Source: Macrothele yani (taxonomy: Eukaryota; Arthropoda; Arachnida; Araneae; Macrothelidae). From it: a stretch of 64,000 nt of DNA. The notes below the pieces were generated by a model, which was given only the letters and a program-made list of their open reading frames with translations, made no database searches and was not told the origin of the DNA. Location: NCBI GenBank assembly GCA_039090855.1, contig CM077028.1, positions 66,035,054-66,099,053 on the forward strand, given 5' to 3'. This document shows, piece after piece, positions 20,426 to 30,474 of this stretch. Made by a program: the position numbers and the translations under genes. Every line of letters starts with the position of its first letter. The first letter of the stretch is position 1.

Positions 20426-20880
20426 CAGGTGTAACGCAGTGGTCTAAGCGGTGACTTCTGATCATTTGTCTGGAAAGGGGGATCCGGGGTTTTTGTTTCT
20501 TATTGGAGGTTTAACGACCACCGTGAGCAACTCAATGGGCTATAAGCACTCGCCCGTCCCTAATTTAGGACCACTGTTTCCAGGGAAAGGAGAGAGAGCC
20601 AGTGCCGTAAGACAAACACAACATTCATGCTTCACCGGGATCTGAACCCGGGCCCATCTCTGGCGAATGACCAGAAGCCATCGCTTAGACCATTGTGCCA
20701 TCACAGCGGCGGGGTCCGGGTTCGAATTCCGGTGAGGCATGGATGTTGTGTTTGTCTAACGGCACAGGTTCTCTTCCTTCCCTGGAACCAGTGGCCCTAA
20801 ATTAGGGACGGGCGACTGCTTATAGCCCATTGATTTGCTCACAGCGGTCGTGTTAAACCTTCAATCAAAGAACAACATAA
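20426..20880 (+). mobile_element. SINE A copy split by another SINE A
   Basis: The tRNA-like head with A box occupies 20426-20489. The B box, body and tail resume at 20711-20880 with GGGGTCCGGGTTCGAATTCC. The minus-strand SINE at 20490-20710 sits in the middle, within the region just before the B box. Confidence 0.85.
20490..20710 (-). mobile_element. SINE A copy nested in SINE A, minus strand
   Basis: It reads T-rich tail, body, then the head ending at about 20710. The flanks GGGGATCCGGGG (left) and GGGGTCCGGG (right) are a likely short target duplication. It is younger than the copy it interrupts. Confidence 0.88.
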
Positions 20881-21023
20881 AAAAAGGCGCAATATAACCT
20901 AATCCTGGAATGGTGACAGCGAAAGTATGCTATGTTTGTTAGAGATTACGTGAGTGCTCATGCATTCTTTTTGGATTCGTGCGCATGCACAGTCGACAAA
21001 ACTCGCAGTATTTCGTAACCAAA

Positions 21024-21061
21024 ATCGGAAGTGGAAACACGTGTGTGTTTCCACTTCCGAT
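21024..21061. repeat. perfect 17-bp hairpin
   Basis: The arms ATCGGAAGTGGAAACAC and GTGTTTCCACTTCCGAT are exact inverse complements around the 4-base spacer GTGT. No T run follows, and no gene lies nearby. Confidence 0.9.
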
Positions 21062-21327
21062 CTCACATAAATGCCTGCCTGACCTTGCTAATAGATAAAC
21101 CATCTGGTCACTCACATGACACACGGGCGCGCGATATCTTTCGACGTTCAGTATGGAATGAACGACTTATCATAGGTAATTTTCTTACCATTACTGTGGG
21201 TCATATTTGAATAAAGTATTTTTATTTATTTAAAAATATTTCCAGTGGTATCACTGATACCAACACTCTTCTTTCCTGAAGGCTGGTTAGGTTTCATGAG
21301 GGAGACAGTGTATCAAAGCTGCATTTT

Positions 21328-21551
21328 GCCGCCCCGGTGGCGCAGTGGTCTAAGCGATGGCCTCTGACCATTCATCCGAACGGGGTCCGGGTTCGAATCC
21401 CGGTGAGGCATGGATGTTGTGTTCGTCTTACGGCACTGGCTCTCACCCTTCCCTGGAACCAGTGACCCTAAATTAGGGACGGGCGACTGCTTATAGCCCA
21501 TTGAGTTGCTCACGGTGGTCGTTAAACCTCCTATCAAAAAAAAAAAAAAAA
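21328..21551 (+). mobile_element. SINE A, full length
   Basis: Intact head and body with an uninterrupted A tail. The perfect 13-bp target duplication AAAGCTGCATTTT lies at 21315-21327 and 21552-21564. The long clean tail suggests recent insertion. Confidence 0.96.
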
Positions 21552-21564
21552 AAAGCTGCATTTT

Positions 21565-22746
21565 ACCTAAATTCCTGGAAGTTAACAAACGGTTTCTATC
21601 GGTTGTGCATTCGAAATTAAAAATTCTGAACGTTGGAGGAGTTTCTTAAAGTGCCCTTTATAATCGCCGATTTTCTAGTGACAAACGGACAAGGATAAGT
21701 AGCATTTCAAATAATAGAACGTCCAACAGAAATCTGCTACCACAAACAACAATTCTAGCCATCTCTTATTTTGTAGGACACAGGAAAATTCTTGCTGGCA
21801 AAGCATTTATAAGCGCTTAAAGTATTTCTTTTTAGAAAAGGTTAAGGTTCCATGATTTATCGCTATGGTGTTGTACGCAGGCATGTTTTAACGCAATACA
21901 TTTTGTTCATCCCCGGCAGGAAGAGAGAGAGAGTGTTAACAAAAAAGCTGTTTTGCATTAGCAATGCATGCGACCTCGATGTTCCTTCAATTACGTTCGG
22001 GATGGTTGTTTCCACAAGGGAGAACAATTTGAATAATAACTCACGATTCATCTGCTTTCCCTTCCATCCCAGCTGCTGATGGGGATGCAGCTGCCGGGTG
22101 CCGGGAAATCTCATTCGTATAATGACTCAATGTGCGAAAATTTTCGCGTCATGCACGAATATTTAGCATTGTTTCATTGCAGATACAACTCGGTGACGCG
22201 GCACATACACGTCTTCATCTGGCAGAGAACGCTTCAACGGGTACTCCCGGCACGCAAGTGTCTACAGATGTTTGGAATTGCGAGGGCGGCCCCTGCCACT
22301 TGTGTCAAATCGCCACCAGGATATTCTGGCAGAAATATCAGAATGCTGTATGCCATCTCTGAGCACAGATAATCTTAAGCGAGAAAGTTGTAGGACAATC
22401 ATCTTTCATTCGTATTTTACCGAATCTGAAGATGCAATTAAAACTTGAATAGCTGCCGCTACATGCCAACCACATAATGTATGATTTTACTAAAAAACCT
22501 CCCTTACTGATGAATCTTTAAAACACATACAGAACACCGTTGTGTTAACTTTCTTAGAATTCCATGTGCCTTTTTCTTGTTAAAGTGTTCTATTGTGAAC
22601 TTTTCTTTTAATGTTGCCGCAATATTGCTATCAAATATTTAATGCTGCTACCCGGGCGCCGGAACTAATTTTTGACAACAAGAGCAAGATATCAGAACTT
22701 TAATTTCTTGATCACAAAACTTATTGTGCTGTTGTGAAATAGGCTA
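21565..22746. other. no feature recognised
   Basis: Unique-looking sequence between two SINEs. Two overlapping plus-strand open frames near 22079-22372 have no recognisable motif. Confidence 0.4.
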
Positions 22747-22965
22747 GCCACCCCGATGGCGCAACCGTAAAAGTGATGGATTCTGATCATTCATCTAAAA
22801 TCAATCCAGGTTTGAATCCCGTTAGGCATGGACGTTGTGTTTGTCTTACGGCACTGGCTCTCCCCTTCCCTACAACCACTGGCCTTAAATTAAAGACGGG
22901 TATCTGCTTATAGAACACTGAGTTGCTCACGGTGGTCGCTAAACTTCCAACAGAAAAAAAAAATA
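22747..22965 (+). mobile_element. SINE A, degenerate copy
   Basis: The head (GCCACCCCGATGGCGCAA), B box (GGTTTGAATCC) and body are recognisable with many substitutions and a short A tail. It is older than the copies at 19048 and 21328. Confidence 0.9.
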
Positions 22966-23440
22966 GGACGTTATGACGTCATTAGAAAATTCTGCAGATA
23001 AAAGTATTTCATCAATAAAATGTAAATTAAATAGTAATAGTAATTTATTATAAAACCTGTACAGCCAATTGGCTTCACAGGGATTAGCAGAACCAATTAC
23101 ATGCTGGAAGAAAGTCCCGCTAATCCAAATATACATAGTAATACAATCTTTCAAAAGAAGAATTTTAAACGAAAAAAGTATTCAACCACACAAAACTAAA
23201 CTCCACGTAATCACACCAATAATTGAATATCAATATTTTCTAACTCCCAAATCAACTGGCATCACATAAGAAAAAAAAATAATAACAAATGTTATATATT
23301 AAGTTGAAAAGTCAAACGCAAAATATTATATAATCATTGATATTATTAAATCAATAAGAAATTAAAATAAAACTTATGTACACCATTGAATCCAAGCTTA
23401 TGTAGACCATTGAATTACTAAATCATATTAAGTAATCCAT
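22966..23440. other. AT-rich sequence
   Basis: It contains a block at 23270-23340 (AATAACAAATGTTATA, then GTCAAACGCAAAATATTATA) that recurs around the Tc1 insertion at 23700-23748 and 25292-25320. No gene seen. Confidence 0.5.
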
Positions 23441-23572
23441 TTCACTAACAATTACAACATAATTCACTAAAAATTACAACATAATTCACTAAAAATTACA
23501 ACATAATTGACTAAAAATTACAATATAATTCACTAAAAATGACAACATAGTTCACTAAAATTTACAACATGA
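23441..23572. repeat. 22-bp tandem repeat, six units
   Basis: Units TTCACTAAAAATTACAACATAA start at 23441, 23463, 23485, 23507, 23529 and 23551 with a few substitutions. Confidence 0.93.
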
Positions 23573-23749
23573 TTTCAAATAACACAAACAAACAACTCAA
23601 TAATGAAGATTCCCAGTCGTCCTCTGACTCCTCTACAACATCAAGGCCAATAGGCGAATCTCTGCGGAAAATATTCAACAGTGTGTCAAATAAGAAAAAA
23701 ATAATAACAACAAATGTTATAAATTAAGTTAAAAGTCAAACCCAAAATA

Positions 23750-25291
23750 CACTGCTGGAAAATTGCTAAGGACGGATCATAAACGTCTATATAGCACATA
23801 AAAAAGCAAGTGTGGTTGGATGCCAAGTGAAATAAAATAATGTCAGAATGCCAGGACATTACAAGAAAGACAATTTATTGTGCTCTGAAATCCAGAAGGC
23901 TTTGGAACGTGTTCAAGGGACAAACTGGCCATTTTGTGCAGAATACGTAAACGTGAAAAAATGCAATTACCGTCCGCAGGCGTTCCAGCGTAAGATGTCA
24001 ACACGGGATATGGCCACCATGGAGGGCGATGCAAGATTCCACACGTCGTGTCATACTTTGCACAACATTATCAAACGGCTGTTGAGGTAATTTATCCCAT
24101 TCCTCTGTCAGTGCACGGATGAGGGTGTCCTTGTTTATTGCAGGGCATTGGCGACCAGCAAGACTCCTCCCCAAAGCATCCCACACATTTTCAATGGGAT
24201 TCAGATCTGGAGAACGTGCTGGCCATACGAGGCGTTGAATATCCTCGCTCTCAAGACATTCCTGGACAGCGACTGTTCGATGACATGTTGCGTTGTCGTC
24301 CATGAAAATGATTATATCACCGACAGCACCACGGAACATGCGAACATGAGGTAGCAGAACATCATTAATATATCGTTGGCCAGTCATAGTCCCAGTTGGA
24401 AGCACATAGAGAGACGTACGGCCATTGATCATGATGCCAGCCCATACCATGACACTACATGTCAAATATCTGTCCCTTTCCTGTATGTTTGCTGGACAAT
24501 ATGCAGTACCACTATCACGCCAAATCAGTTGTCGTCGACAATCAGACGATAGACTGTATCTACTCTCATCTGAGAAGAGGACAGCAGACCAGTCGTTATC
24601 AGTCCAATTGCGATGTTGATGACACCATTGCAAACGGGCGGTACGGCGACGTCTGGACAATGGGATGCACACAACAGGACGGCGGGCGTATAGTCCTCCT
24701 TCATGCAAACGTCTGGCGACAGTTTTTCGGGAGATCCGCTTACCAGTAGCAGCCATAAACTGATTTGCTACCTCACTAGCTGTGCTGCGCCGGTGTCTTT
24801 TTGTTGATAGCACTATGTACCGATCTTCTGCAGGTGTCGTACTCCGAACACGACCTCCCCCGTGACGTTTGCTACAATCTCCATTTGTTTGAAATGATTT
24901 CCAAAGCCTTGAAACAACAATGTGGCTGACGTCGAACTCTCTGGCAACATCTGTTATTTTTCGCCCTTTCTTCAATCTTGCCAATAATACGGCCACGCGT
25001 AAAACCATCTAGTTGATGTCGGGAAGACATACTGCACATTGCAAGTTCGTCAATTGATTCTTTCCCTTTCAACTTTGCGTTTGAACAACAACGGTCAATA
25101 CGCGTCAAATCCTTTATATCTCTTATCAGCGCTATGACGTCACGAACAAGTTTGGCAATCCAAAATTTGCATACGCACAACACGTCTTACTGTCTCCCGC
25201 ACTTATGGTAATTTCCACATTTTCCTGCCTTCCATTTTATGGTTGCTATCGTTGCTATTGTCATCCGTCCTTAGCAGTTGTCCCGGCAGTG
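23750..25291 (-). mobile_element. Tc1-like transposon, best-preserved copy
   Basis: The inverted ends begin CACTGCTGGAAAATTGCTAA on the left and CACTGCCGGGACAACTGCTA on the right (minus strand), flanked by TA at 23748-23749 and 25292-25293. The flanks CAAACCCAAAATA and TATTATATAATCAATG join into the sequence seen uninterrupted at 23315-23335, which supplies the empty site. At 1,542 bp it encodes one long transposase frame. Confidence 0.95.
23998..25008 (-). CDS. Tc1-like transposase (DD34E), nearly intact
   Basis: A frame of 336 residues cuts and joins DNA at the element's ends. Residues 1-45 hold the first helix-turn-helix (ITDVAREFDVSHIVVSRLWK), then a GGGR linker, then a second DNA-binding region to about 135. 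Catalytic residues are D147 (FSDESRY), D238 (MDDNATCH) and E273 (SPDLNPIEN), with exactly 34 residues between the last two. The first 12 or so residues look out of frame. In the neighbouring frame, from ATG at 25030, the sequence reads SSRHQLDGFTRGRIIGK, the expected family start. One extra A near 24973 would explain this, so the native protein may be disrupted by a single-base insertion. Confidence 0.85.
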   Translation of the reverse strand: MVLRVAVLLARLKKGRKITDVAREFDVSHIVVSRLWKSFQTNGDCSKRHGGGRVRSTTPAEDRYIVLSTKRHRRSTASEVANQFMAATGKRISRKTVARRLHEGGLYARRPVVCIPLSRRRRTARLQWCHQHRNWTDNDWSAVLFSDESRYSLSSDCRRQLIWRDSGTAYCPANIQERDRYLTCSVMVWAGIMINGRTSLYVLPTGTMTGQRYINDVLLPHVRMFRGAVGDIIIFMDDNATCHRTVAVQECLESEDIQRLVWPARSPDLNPIENVWDALGRSLAGRQCPAINKDTLIRALTEEWDKLPQQPFDNVVQSMTRRVESCIALHGGHIPC

Positions 25292-25469
25292 TATTATATA
25301 ATCAATGATATTATTAAATCAATTAAAGTAAAAGAAAGTTCTCCTCCACAGGTCTCCCGATCATGTAGTAAACTGCAGCACGGTGTCTGCTCATCAAATC
25401 CCAATCTAAATCATCTATCAATCTAAATTAATATGAAACTTGAGACACAAAATAGCAAAATTTTACTAG
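25292..25469. other. AT-rich flank of the Tc1 insertion
   Basis: The first 30 bases are the other half of the Tc1 target. No gene seen. Confidence 0.4.
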
Positions 25470-25598
25470 TAATACGATTTATTGGCCTGAAGTAGAAATG
25501 AAAGTTTCCAAGCTTTCGTACATCAGGCTTTTTCAAGGAAGGTAGACACCAAAGGAAACTTTGATTTCTATTTTACGCCAATAAAGTCGGATTACTGA
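25470..25598 (-). repeat. inverted-repeat fragment, Penelope-like terminus
   Basis: The left arm (25471-25510) and right arm (25550-25594) are about 40-bp inverse copies containing GGAAACTTT, TAGAAAT and CCAATAAA. Between them, on the minus strand, is CTGATGTACGAAAG, a compact match to the two conserved boxes of hammerhead motifs. Both features recur in the Penelope-like element at 54895-56245, which suggests this is a relic of a related element. Confidence 0.5.
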
Positions 25599-26608
25599 TA
25601 TAGTTTTACTATTTTGAGGATAGTTGGTGTACAGTTTATTGTTACTAATAAAGCTTGTTTTTTACATTTGTATTATAGGATTTTCGATATAAACATTTTT
25701 ACTCACATTGCAAACGATGTTAAACTGAATTCATTCGGACACCTTCGCATCAGCATAAATTCCACAAAATCCATCATAGCCCTTGCTTTATATATCAAAA
25801 CACGTATGAAGATACCTCACTGCTTTCTCTCCCTGCCCTCCCCCTTCCATTTTCTTTCTTCAAAGATAGAGGGACTTTATCACCCTTAAATGAGATAGAA
25901 AACCTGCTCTTATAAGAAAACAATACCTCTCAAGAAATTTTTTTTTAATAAGGCTGGCAGCTCGTGGGATAGTTTTTTTTTCTTATACCGGACAAGGGTA
26001 AAAGTTGAACCCGCGTCTGAGAAATGGCATTACAATTTCAGGATATAATATTTAGTTTTTCAGAAGGAATTTTAAATGGCAGAGATTTACAAAAACTCAC
26101 CGATTTCCAGTTGCGAGCATAATTAAAGTAAAAAGAAAGAAAAATGGGGAGGGGGCGGGGGAAGACAGATACGATGTTTCGCCCCTGGAAGCGAATAAGT
26201 ACCGGGGCACCTGTACCCTCTTTCATCCGACACCACTGTACTGCTATATTAGGACTTTTACATAGTGTAACTCTAAAATTTCTTGTTCTCTTCAAATTTA
26301 AGAACGCTATGTGCATTTTTCTTAGAACGATATGCCACACCGAACTGCAGAATAAACGAAAATCTAAATAAACAGAAATCATGTTGTCATCAACGCTCGT
26401 CATTTTTGTGATTCAGGAATTTTTTTCCTGTACTTCCTGTTAATTCTCCATGGATGTTTGAGTTGTACGCGCATTTTGTTTTTGTAGAGCTATTTTAGAT
26501 ATTTTATCATCCTCGACTTTTTAATAGTTGCAGAATGACGCTTGTGTCAAAATAATATACTCTCTATATATACGAATAGGTATAAATGATGTGCTCTATA
26601 TATACACA
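25599..26608. other. no feature recognised
   Basis: About 1 kb of unique-looking DNA with short homopolymer runs. Open frames here show no known motif. Confidence 0.4.
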
Positions 26609-26651
26609 TATCATTATCATCATCACCAATTGTTATCAATCCACTACTGGA
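26609..26651 (-). mobile_element. RTE-like LINE, 3' terminal scrap
   Basis: TCATTATCATCATCACCAAT followed by TCAATCCACTACTGGA matches the extreme 3' end of the RTE copies at 34673 and 27763. It is bordered by TA-rich microsatellite on both sides. Confidence 0.8.
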
Positions 26652-26674
26652 TATATATACTCTATATATATATA

Positions 26675-27756
26675 CACTGAAGAGCAATTGAATTAGAGAC
26701 AGCTGGCGTTATGCAAATGTGGCCCTGTGGGAGGCCCTGTAAACGGAAACGACATGACTTATGCAGCGATCCGACAATATAAGGAGTGATGCGACGGGAA
26801 TCAGTAAGAGTCGGGTGCAGTATGGGTAAGACGAAGGATCTAAGCGCATTTGATCGTGGGCAAATTGTCGGGCCCCGACGAATGGGTCACTCCATCTCGG
26901 AAGTCGTGCAGGCACTGGGATTTTCACGAGCCACTGTGTCACGGGTGCACCGTGAGTACATCGAATCCGGTAAAACCATCCCTGCAATGGCCAATTGCCG
27001 TGGACAACAGCGTGTGGATGAGCGGGATCATCGTCGTCTAGCTCGCATTGCAACAGCGGATAGACGGGCCACAGAACAAGAAATCACTTGGCAATTTAAC
27101 GCTGGTGCACAAAAACGTGTAAGCAGCCACACCATCCAGAACCATCTCCTCGCTTTGGGGTACAGAAGCTATCGTCCCACGAGGGTACCGCTGCTGACCG
27201 CATATCACAGGGTGCAAAGATTAGCCTGGGCGCGGGAACATCGCCACTGGACCCTATACATGTTGAAACTTTTTGCTTGGACTGATGAGTCGAGATTCAC
27301 GTTAGTACATGCGGATGGCAGGATACGGGTACGACGCAAACCACATGAAGCGATGGATCCTTCTTGCCAGCAGGGTACTCTTCAAGCTGGTGGGGGAAGG
27401 GTGGTGCATCCTCATCCTGTAACAAGACAATGCAGCTCCCGAATTGTATCCGAATGGTTGGGTGAACACTCCACCGACGTGACCTCGCTTCCTTGGCCAG
27501 CTAGTTCACCTGATCTCAATCCAATCGATCACATATGGGATGCCATCGAGAGAGAGATGTTCGAGGCTCTGACCCCCCTCCATCAAAATCTTGGTGAACT
27601 GTGGGAGCTTGTTCAGGGGTCGTGGATCCGCATGGCTTCCCAACGCTTCACGTGTCTTGTCGAGTCCATGCCGAGACGAATCACCGCCATCATCAGGACG
27701 AAAGGTGGTGCTACATGTTACTGCACAGGTATCTCTAATTCCATTGCTCTTCAGCG
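26675..27756 (+). mobile_element. Tc1-like transposon with internal deletion
   Basis: The inverted ends CACTGAAGAGCAATTGAATT and CGCTGAAGAGCAATGGAATT (minus strand) are flanked by TA. At 1,082 bp it lacks roughly 150-200 bp of the transposase core compared with full-length relatives. Confidence 0.92.
26822..27740 (+). pseudogene. Tc1-like transposase, deleted core
   Basis: From ATG 26822 the frame reads MGKTKDLSAFDRGQIVG with the first helix-turn-helix to FSRATVSRVHREY, then DHRRLARI and YRSYRPTRVPLL. The first Asp lies in AWTDESRFTL. A deletion after LQAGGG removes the MVWG region. The second Asp (QDNAA) is in another frame, and the Glu position reads Asp (SPDLNPIDH). The frame stays open after the deletion but could not encode a complete catalytic domain. 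Confidence 0.87.
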
Positions 27757-27762
27757 TACACA

Positions 27763-28139
27763 ATCATTATCATCATCACCAACTATCATCAATCCACTAC
27801 TGGATGAATGTCTCCCTACGTTTCTTCCAAAAGGGTTTATCTTGTGCCAGTCTCCTCCATGTCACTCCCGCATGCTTTCAAATTCCATCAACCAATCTCC
27901 CATATGGGCTTCTTCTGGGTCTTCTCATGTCTCTTGGAATCCAGCTTAAAATTCCGGTTGTCCATCGGAGGTCCGTTCTCATGAAAACATGTTCATCCCA
28001 TTGACATTACAGTGATTTTACTTTGATCATGATGTCGTTCATCCTTGCCATTTTCCTCATCGACGAGCTCTTCTTCTTTATCTCTCCTGGTTATACCAAG
28101 CATGCATCTCTCCATGCTGCTTTCAGTTCCTCTAACCAT
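27763..28139 (-). mobile_element. RTE-like LINE, 3' fragment
   Basis: It is homologous to the 3' 370 bp of the RTE at 34673-37846 (same C-terminal region and terminal TCATCATC repeat) with several frameshifts. The 5'-truncated end sits against the Tc1 at 28140-29042, and the 3' end lies six bases from the Tc1 at 26675-27756. Confidence 0.9.
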
Positions 28140-28903
28140 AATGTTGCCTCCCGTCACTTGTATTGTCCTGTTGGAACAGGCCCAACCCATCAGCATGAAT
28201 GCACGACATGATCGCGTGTACCTCGTTAGAAAGGATGCGCACATAGCGTTGACCGGTCACAGATCTTTGTAGACGTACCAGGGGCCCCAGTGAAGTCCAG
28301 ATGAACACACTCCATACCATTACGGACCGCCTACCAGCCGGTACAGTTCCCTGTTGACAGGCGGGATCCATGGCTTCATGGGGTTTGCGCCACACACGAA
28401 TCTTTCCATCTGCCCGATACAGTTGGAAACGCGACTCGTCAGACCACGCTACTTGTTTCCAGTCATCAAGTGTCCAGTGGCGGTATTGCCGTGCCCAAGC
28501 GAGGCGCATAGCTCTGTGTCGTGCACTCATCAAGGGGACTCGGGTTGGGTGTCGGCTCCCAAAGCCCATATCGTGCAGGGTACGTTGCACAGTCCGGACG
28601 CTAATGTTTGCTGAGGCTCCAGCATTGAATTCCGATGATGCCTGCGAGAGTGTTGCATGCCTATCGTATGAAACGATTTTTGACAGCCGACGATGGTCAC
28701 GTTCACCCAATGTCTTTTTACGGCGACACTGGTATCGTAGGTTGGAGGATTTGCCGGAATTCTTGTAGTCACGGTACAAATTTACAATGGTCGTCTGTGA
28801 AAATCCAAACTTCGTTTCTACCTACGAAATACTATGGCCCATCTCACGAGCGCCAACTATGACACCCCGTTAAAAATCGCTTAAATCGTTATTACTTGTC
28901 ATT
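28140..28903 (-). pseudogene. Tc1-like transposase, truncated
   Basis: The start near 28903 reads MTSNNDLSDF, then a stop, RGVIVGAREMGHSIS, another stop, and then a long open frame. That frame holds LGERDHRRLSKI, SRHPTRVPLM, WARQYRHWTLDDWK, AWSDESRFQLY (first Asp), VMVW and LFQQDN (second Asp). It ends there, so the catalytic Glu is missing. It is related to the transposase at 26822-27740. Confidence 0.87.
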
Positions 28904-29042
28904 CTCATGCTGAAAGCAGCTCTGACAGCGGGCAAGGATGTCTATCGCTTTATATACGCACAGGCGGACGCAACTGAGTACGCGCAAAGGTGACGTTGCT
29001 CTGTATTTGCTCGTCTCTACCAGTTTTTCTGGCACTTCAGTG
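28140..29042 (-). mobile_element. Tc1-like transposon, 3' end missing
   Basis: The right end, read on the minus strand, is CACTGAAGTGCCAGAAAAAC with TA at 29043-29044. The left end is absent. Homology stops at the RTE fragment around 28139, so the C-terminal third was lost with that insertion or a later deletion. Confidence 0.85.
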
Positions 29043-29048
29043 TATATA

Positions 29049-30442
29049 AACTGCTGGCCACCCACAATGCAACACCAAGAAGGAAGCATCCGATTGGCCT
29101 GAAACTCGCAGCATGCGTCGCTCGCGAGAGGACATACAAACGATTAGCATTGCAGGGCATATGCAAATCACGTGCGTCCGGCACGGCACCGAAAAGCACT
29201 ATAAGAATGGTGCACAGAAGGCGGGAAGTAAGTAGTGGAAGTGTGTTGTGCCGCCGGACCTGTGCATGGGAAGCTTCCTTATGCCTCGTCGCAGAATACG
29301 GCAGTCATTCCAGCACGTTTCGGAGTTCGACAGAGGACGAATAGTGGCGTATCGCGACAGCGGTTTATCGTACCGAGACATCGACGCCCGTGTGGGATGA
29401 CACCGAGCCACAGTGAGGCGAGTATGGATTCCGTGGGTGCAGGAAGGACGGACGACCCGACGTGAGTGATTGCCGCAGCCGCGGCACACCACCGAATGAG
29501 AGGACCGGCATGTTGTGCCGCGGGCATTGACTGCTCGCACCGCCACATCACGAACATTAGCGAAAGAATTAGGGCCTGTGTCATTACGTACCGTTTGACG
29601 TCGTCTGCAGGAGCGGGGACTTGTCGCACGGCGCCCATTGCTCCTATTACCATTGACGTTACACCACCAGCGAGTGAGGCGGTAGTAGGCCGTTGAACGC
29701 CGCTCCTGGACTACGGAATGGAACAACCTTGTCTTCTCCGACGAATCGCGCTTCTACCTGCAACACCACGATGGTCGGATCCGCGTGTGGCGACACCGCG
29801 GCGAGAGATTATATGACGCCTGCATTATGCATCGCGATACCGGTCCGTCGCCTGGCGTTATGGTTTGGGGCGCAATTGGATATACCACCCGCACCCCTCT
29901 GGTACGCATCGCCGGTACACTCAACAGCCACCGCTACATCTCCGACGTTTTGGAGCCTGTAGTCCTCCCTTACCTGCAGGACCTGCCAGCGGCCACGTTT
30001 CAACAGGACAATGCGCGCTCGCACGCGGCACGCATCGTGCAACAATTCTTCATGGCCCACCAGGTGTCACTGCTGCTGTGGCCCGCCTGATCTCCCGATA
30101 GGTCGCCCATCGAACACGTCTGGTCGCTGATCGGCAACCGAGTAGCCCGGCAAGCACCACCCGCGGCTACGCTTGATGAAATGTGGAATTCTGTGGAAGC
30201 AGCCTGGACCGACATACACCAAGCCCATATCCAAACCCTCTTTCGTTAGATGTCGCGGCGTGTAGCGGCCGTTATTGCCAGCCATGGGGGCCACACGAAC
30301 TTATGATGTCCGCGTGTTCCGCTAGTCGCACGGGCCTGTAAGATCAATCGTTTCATTTTTGTATCTGTTGTTATGTGTCCAGTAAACCTGGTTTTGATAT
30401 CTCCTGTCCTTCTTGGTGTTGCATTTTGGGTGGCCAGCAGTG
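29049..30442 (+). mobile_element. Tc1-like transposon, full length
   Basis: The inverted ends AACTGCTGGCCACCCACAAT and CACTGCTGGCCACCCAAAAT (minus strand) extend for about 40 bp and are flanked by TA. At 1,394 bp it is complete in length. It starts six bases after the previous Tc1 ends. Confidence 0.93.
29281..30306 (+). pseudogene. Tc1-like transposase, multiply broken
   Basis: The start at 29281 gives MPRRRIRQSFQHVSEFDRGR and YRDSGLSYRDIDARVG. The catalytic part keeps all three acids: FSDESRFYLQHHDGRIRVW, FQQDNARSHAARIV and SPDRSPIEHVW, with 34 residues between the second and third. Stops occur after ARVG, in the central linker, within WPA-SPD and before MSRRVAAVIASHGG. The frame also changes in the middle. 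Confidence 0.88.
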
Positions 30443-30474
30443 TATATATACAGTATATATACAGTATATATATA
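30443..30474. repeat. (TA)n-rich spacer
   Basis: 32 bp of TATATACAG-type sequence, the only DNA between the Tc1 elements at 29049 and 30475. Confidence 0.9.

Noticed and set aside
23441..23572. CRISPR-like regular repeats
   Set aside because: The 22-bp units are contiguous with no spacers, and the context is animal DNA. It is a simple tandem repeat.
28370..28768. 132-residue plus-strand frame
   Set aside because: It is the antisense of the Tc1 transposase at 28140-28903. The minus-strand reading has all the family motifs.
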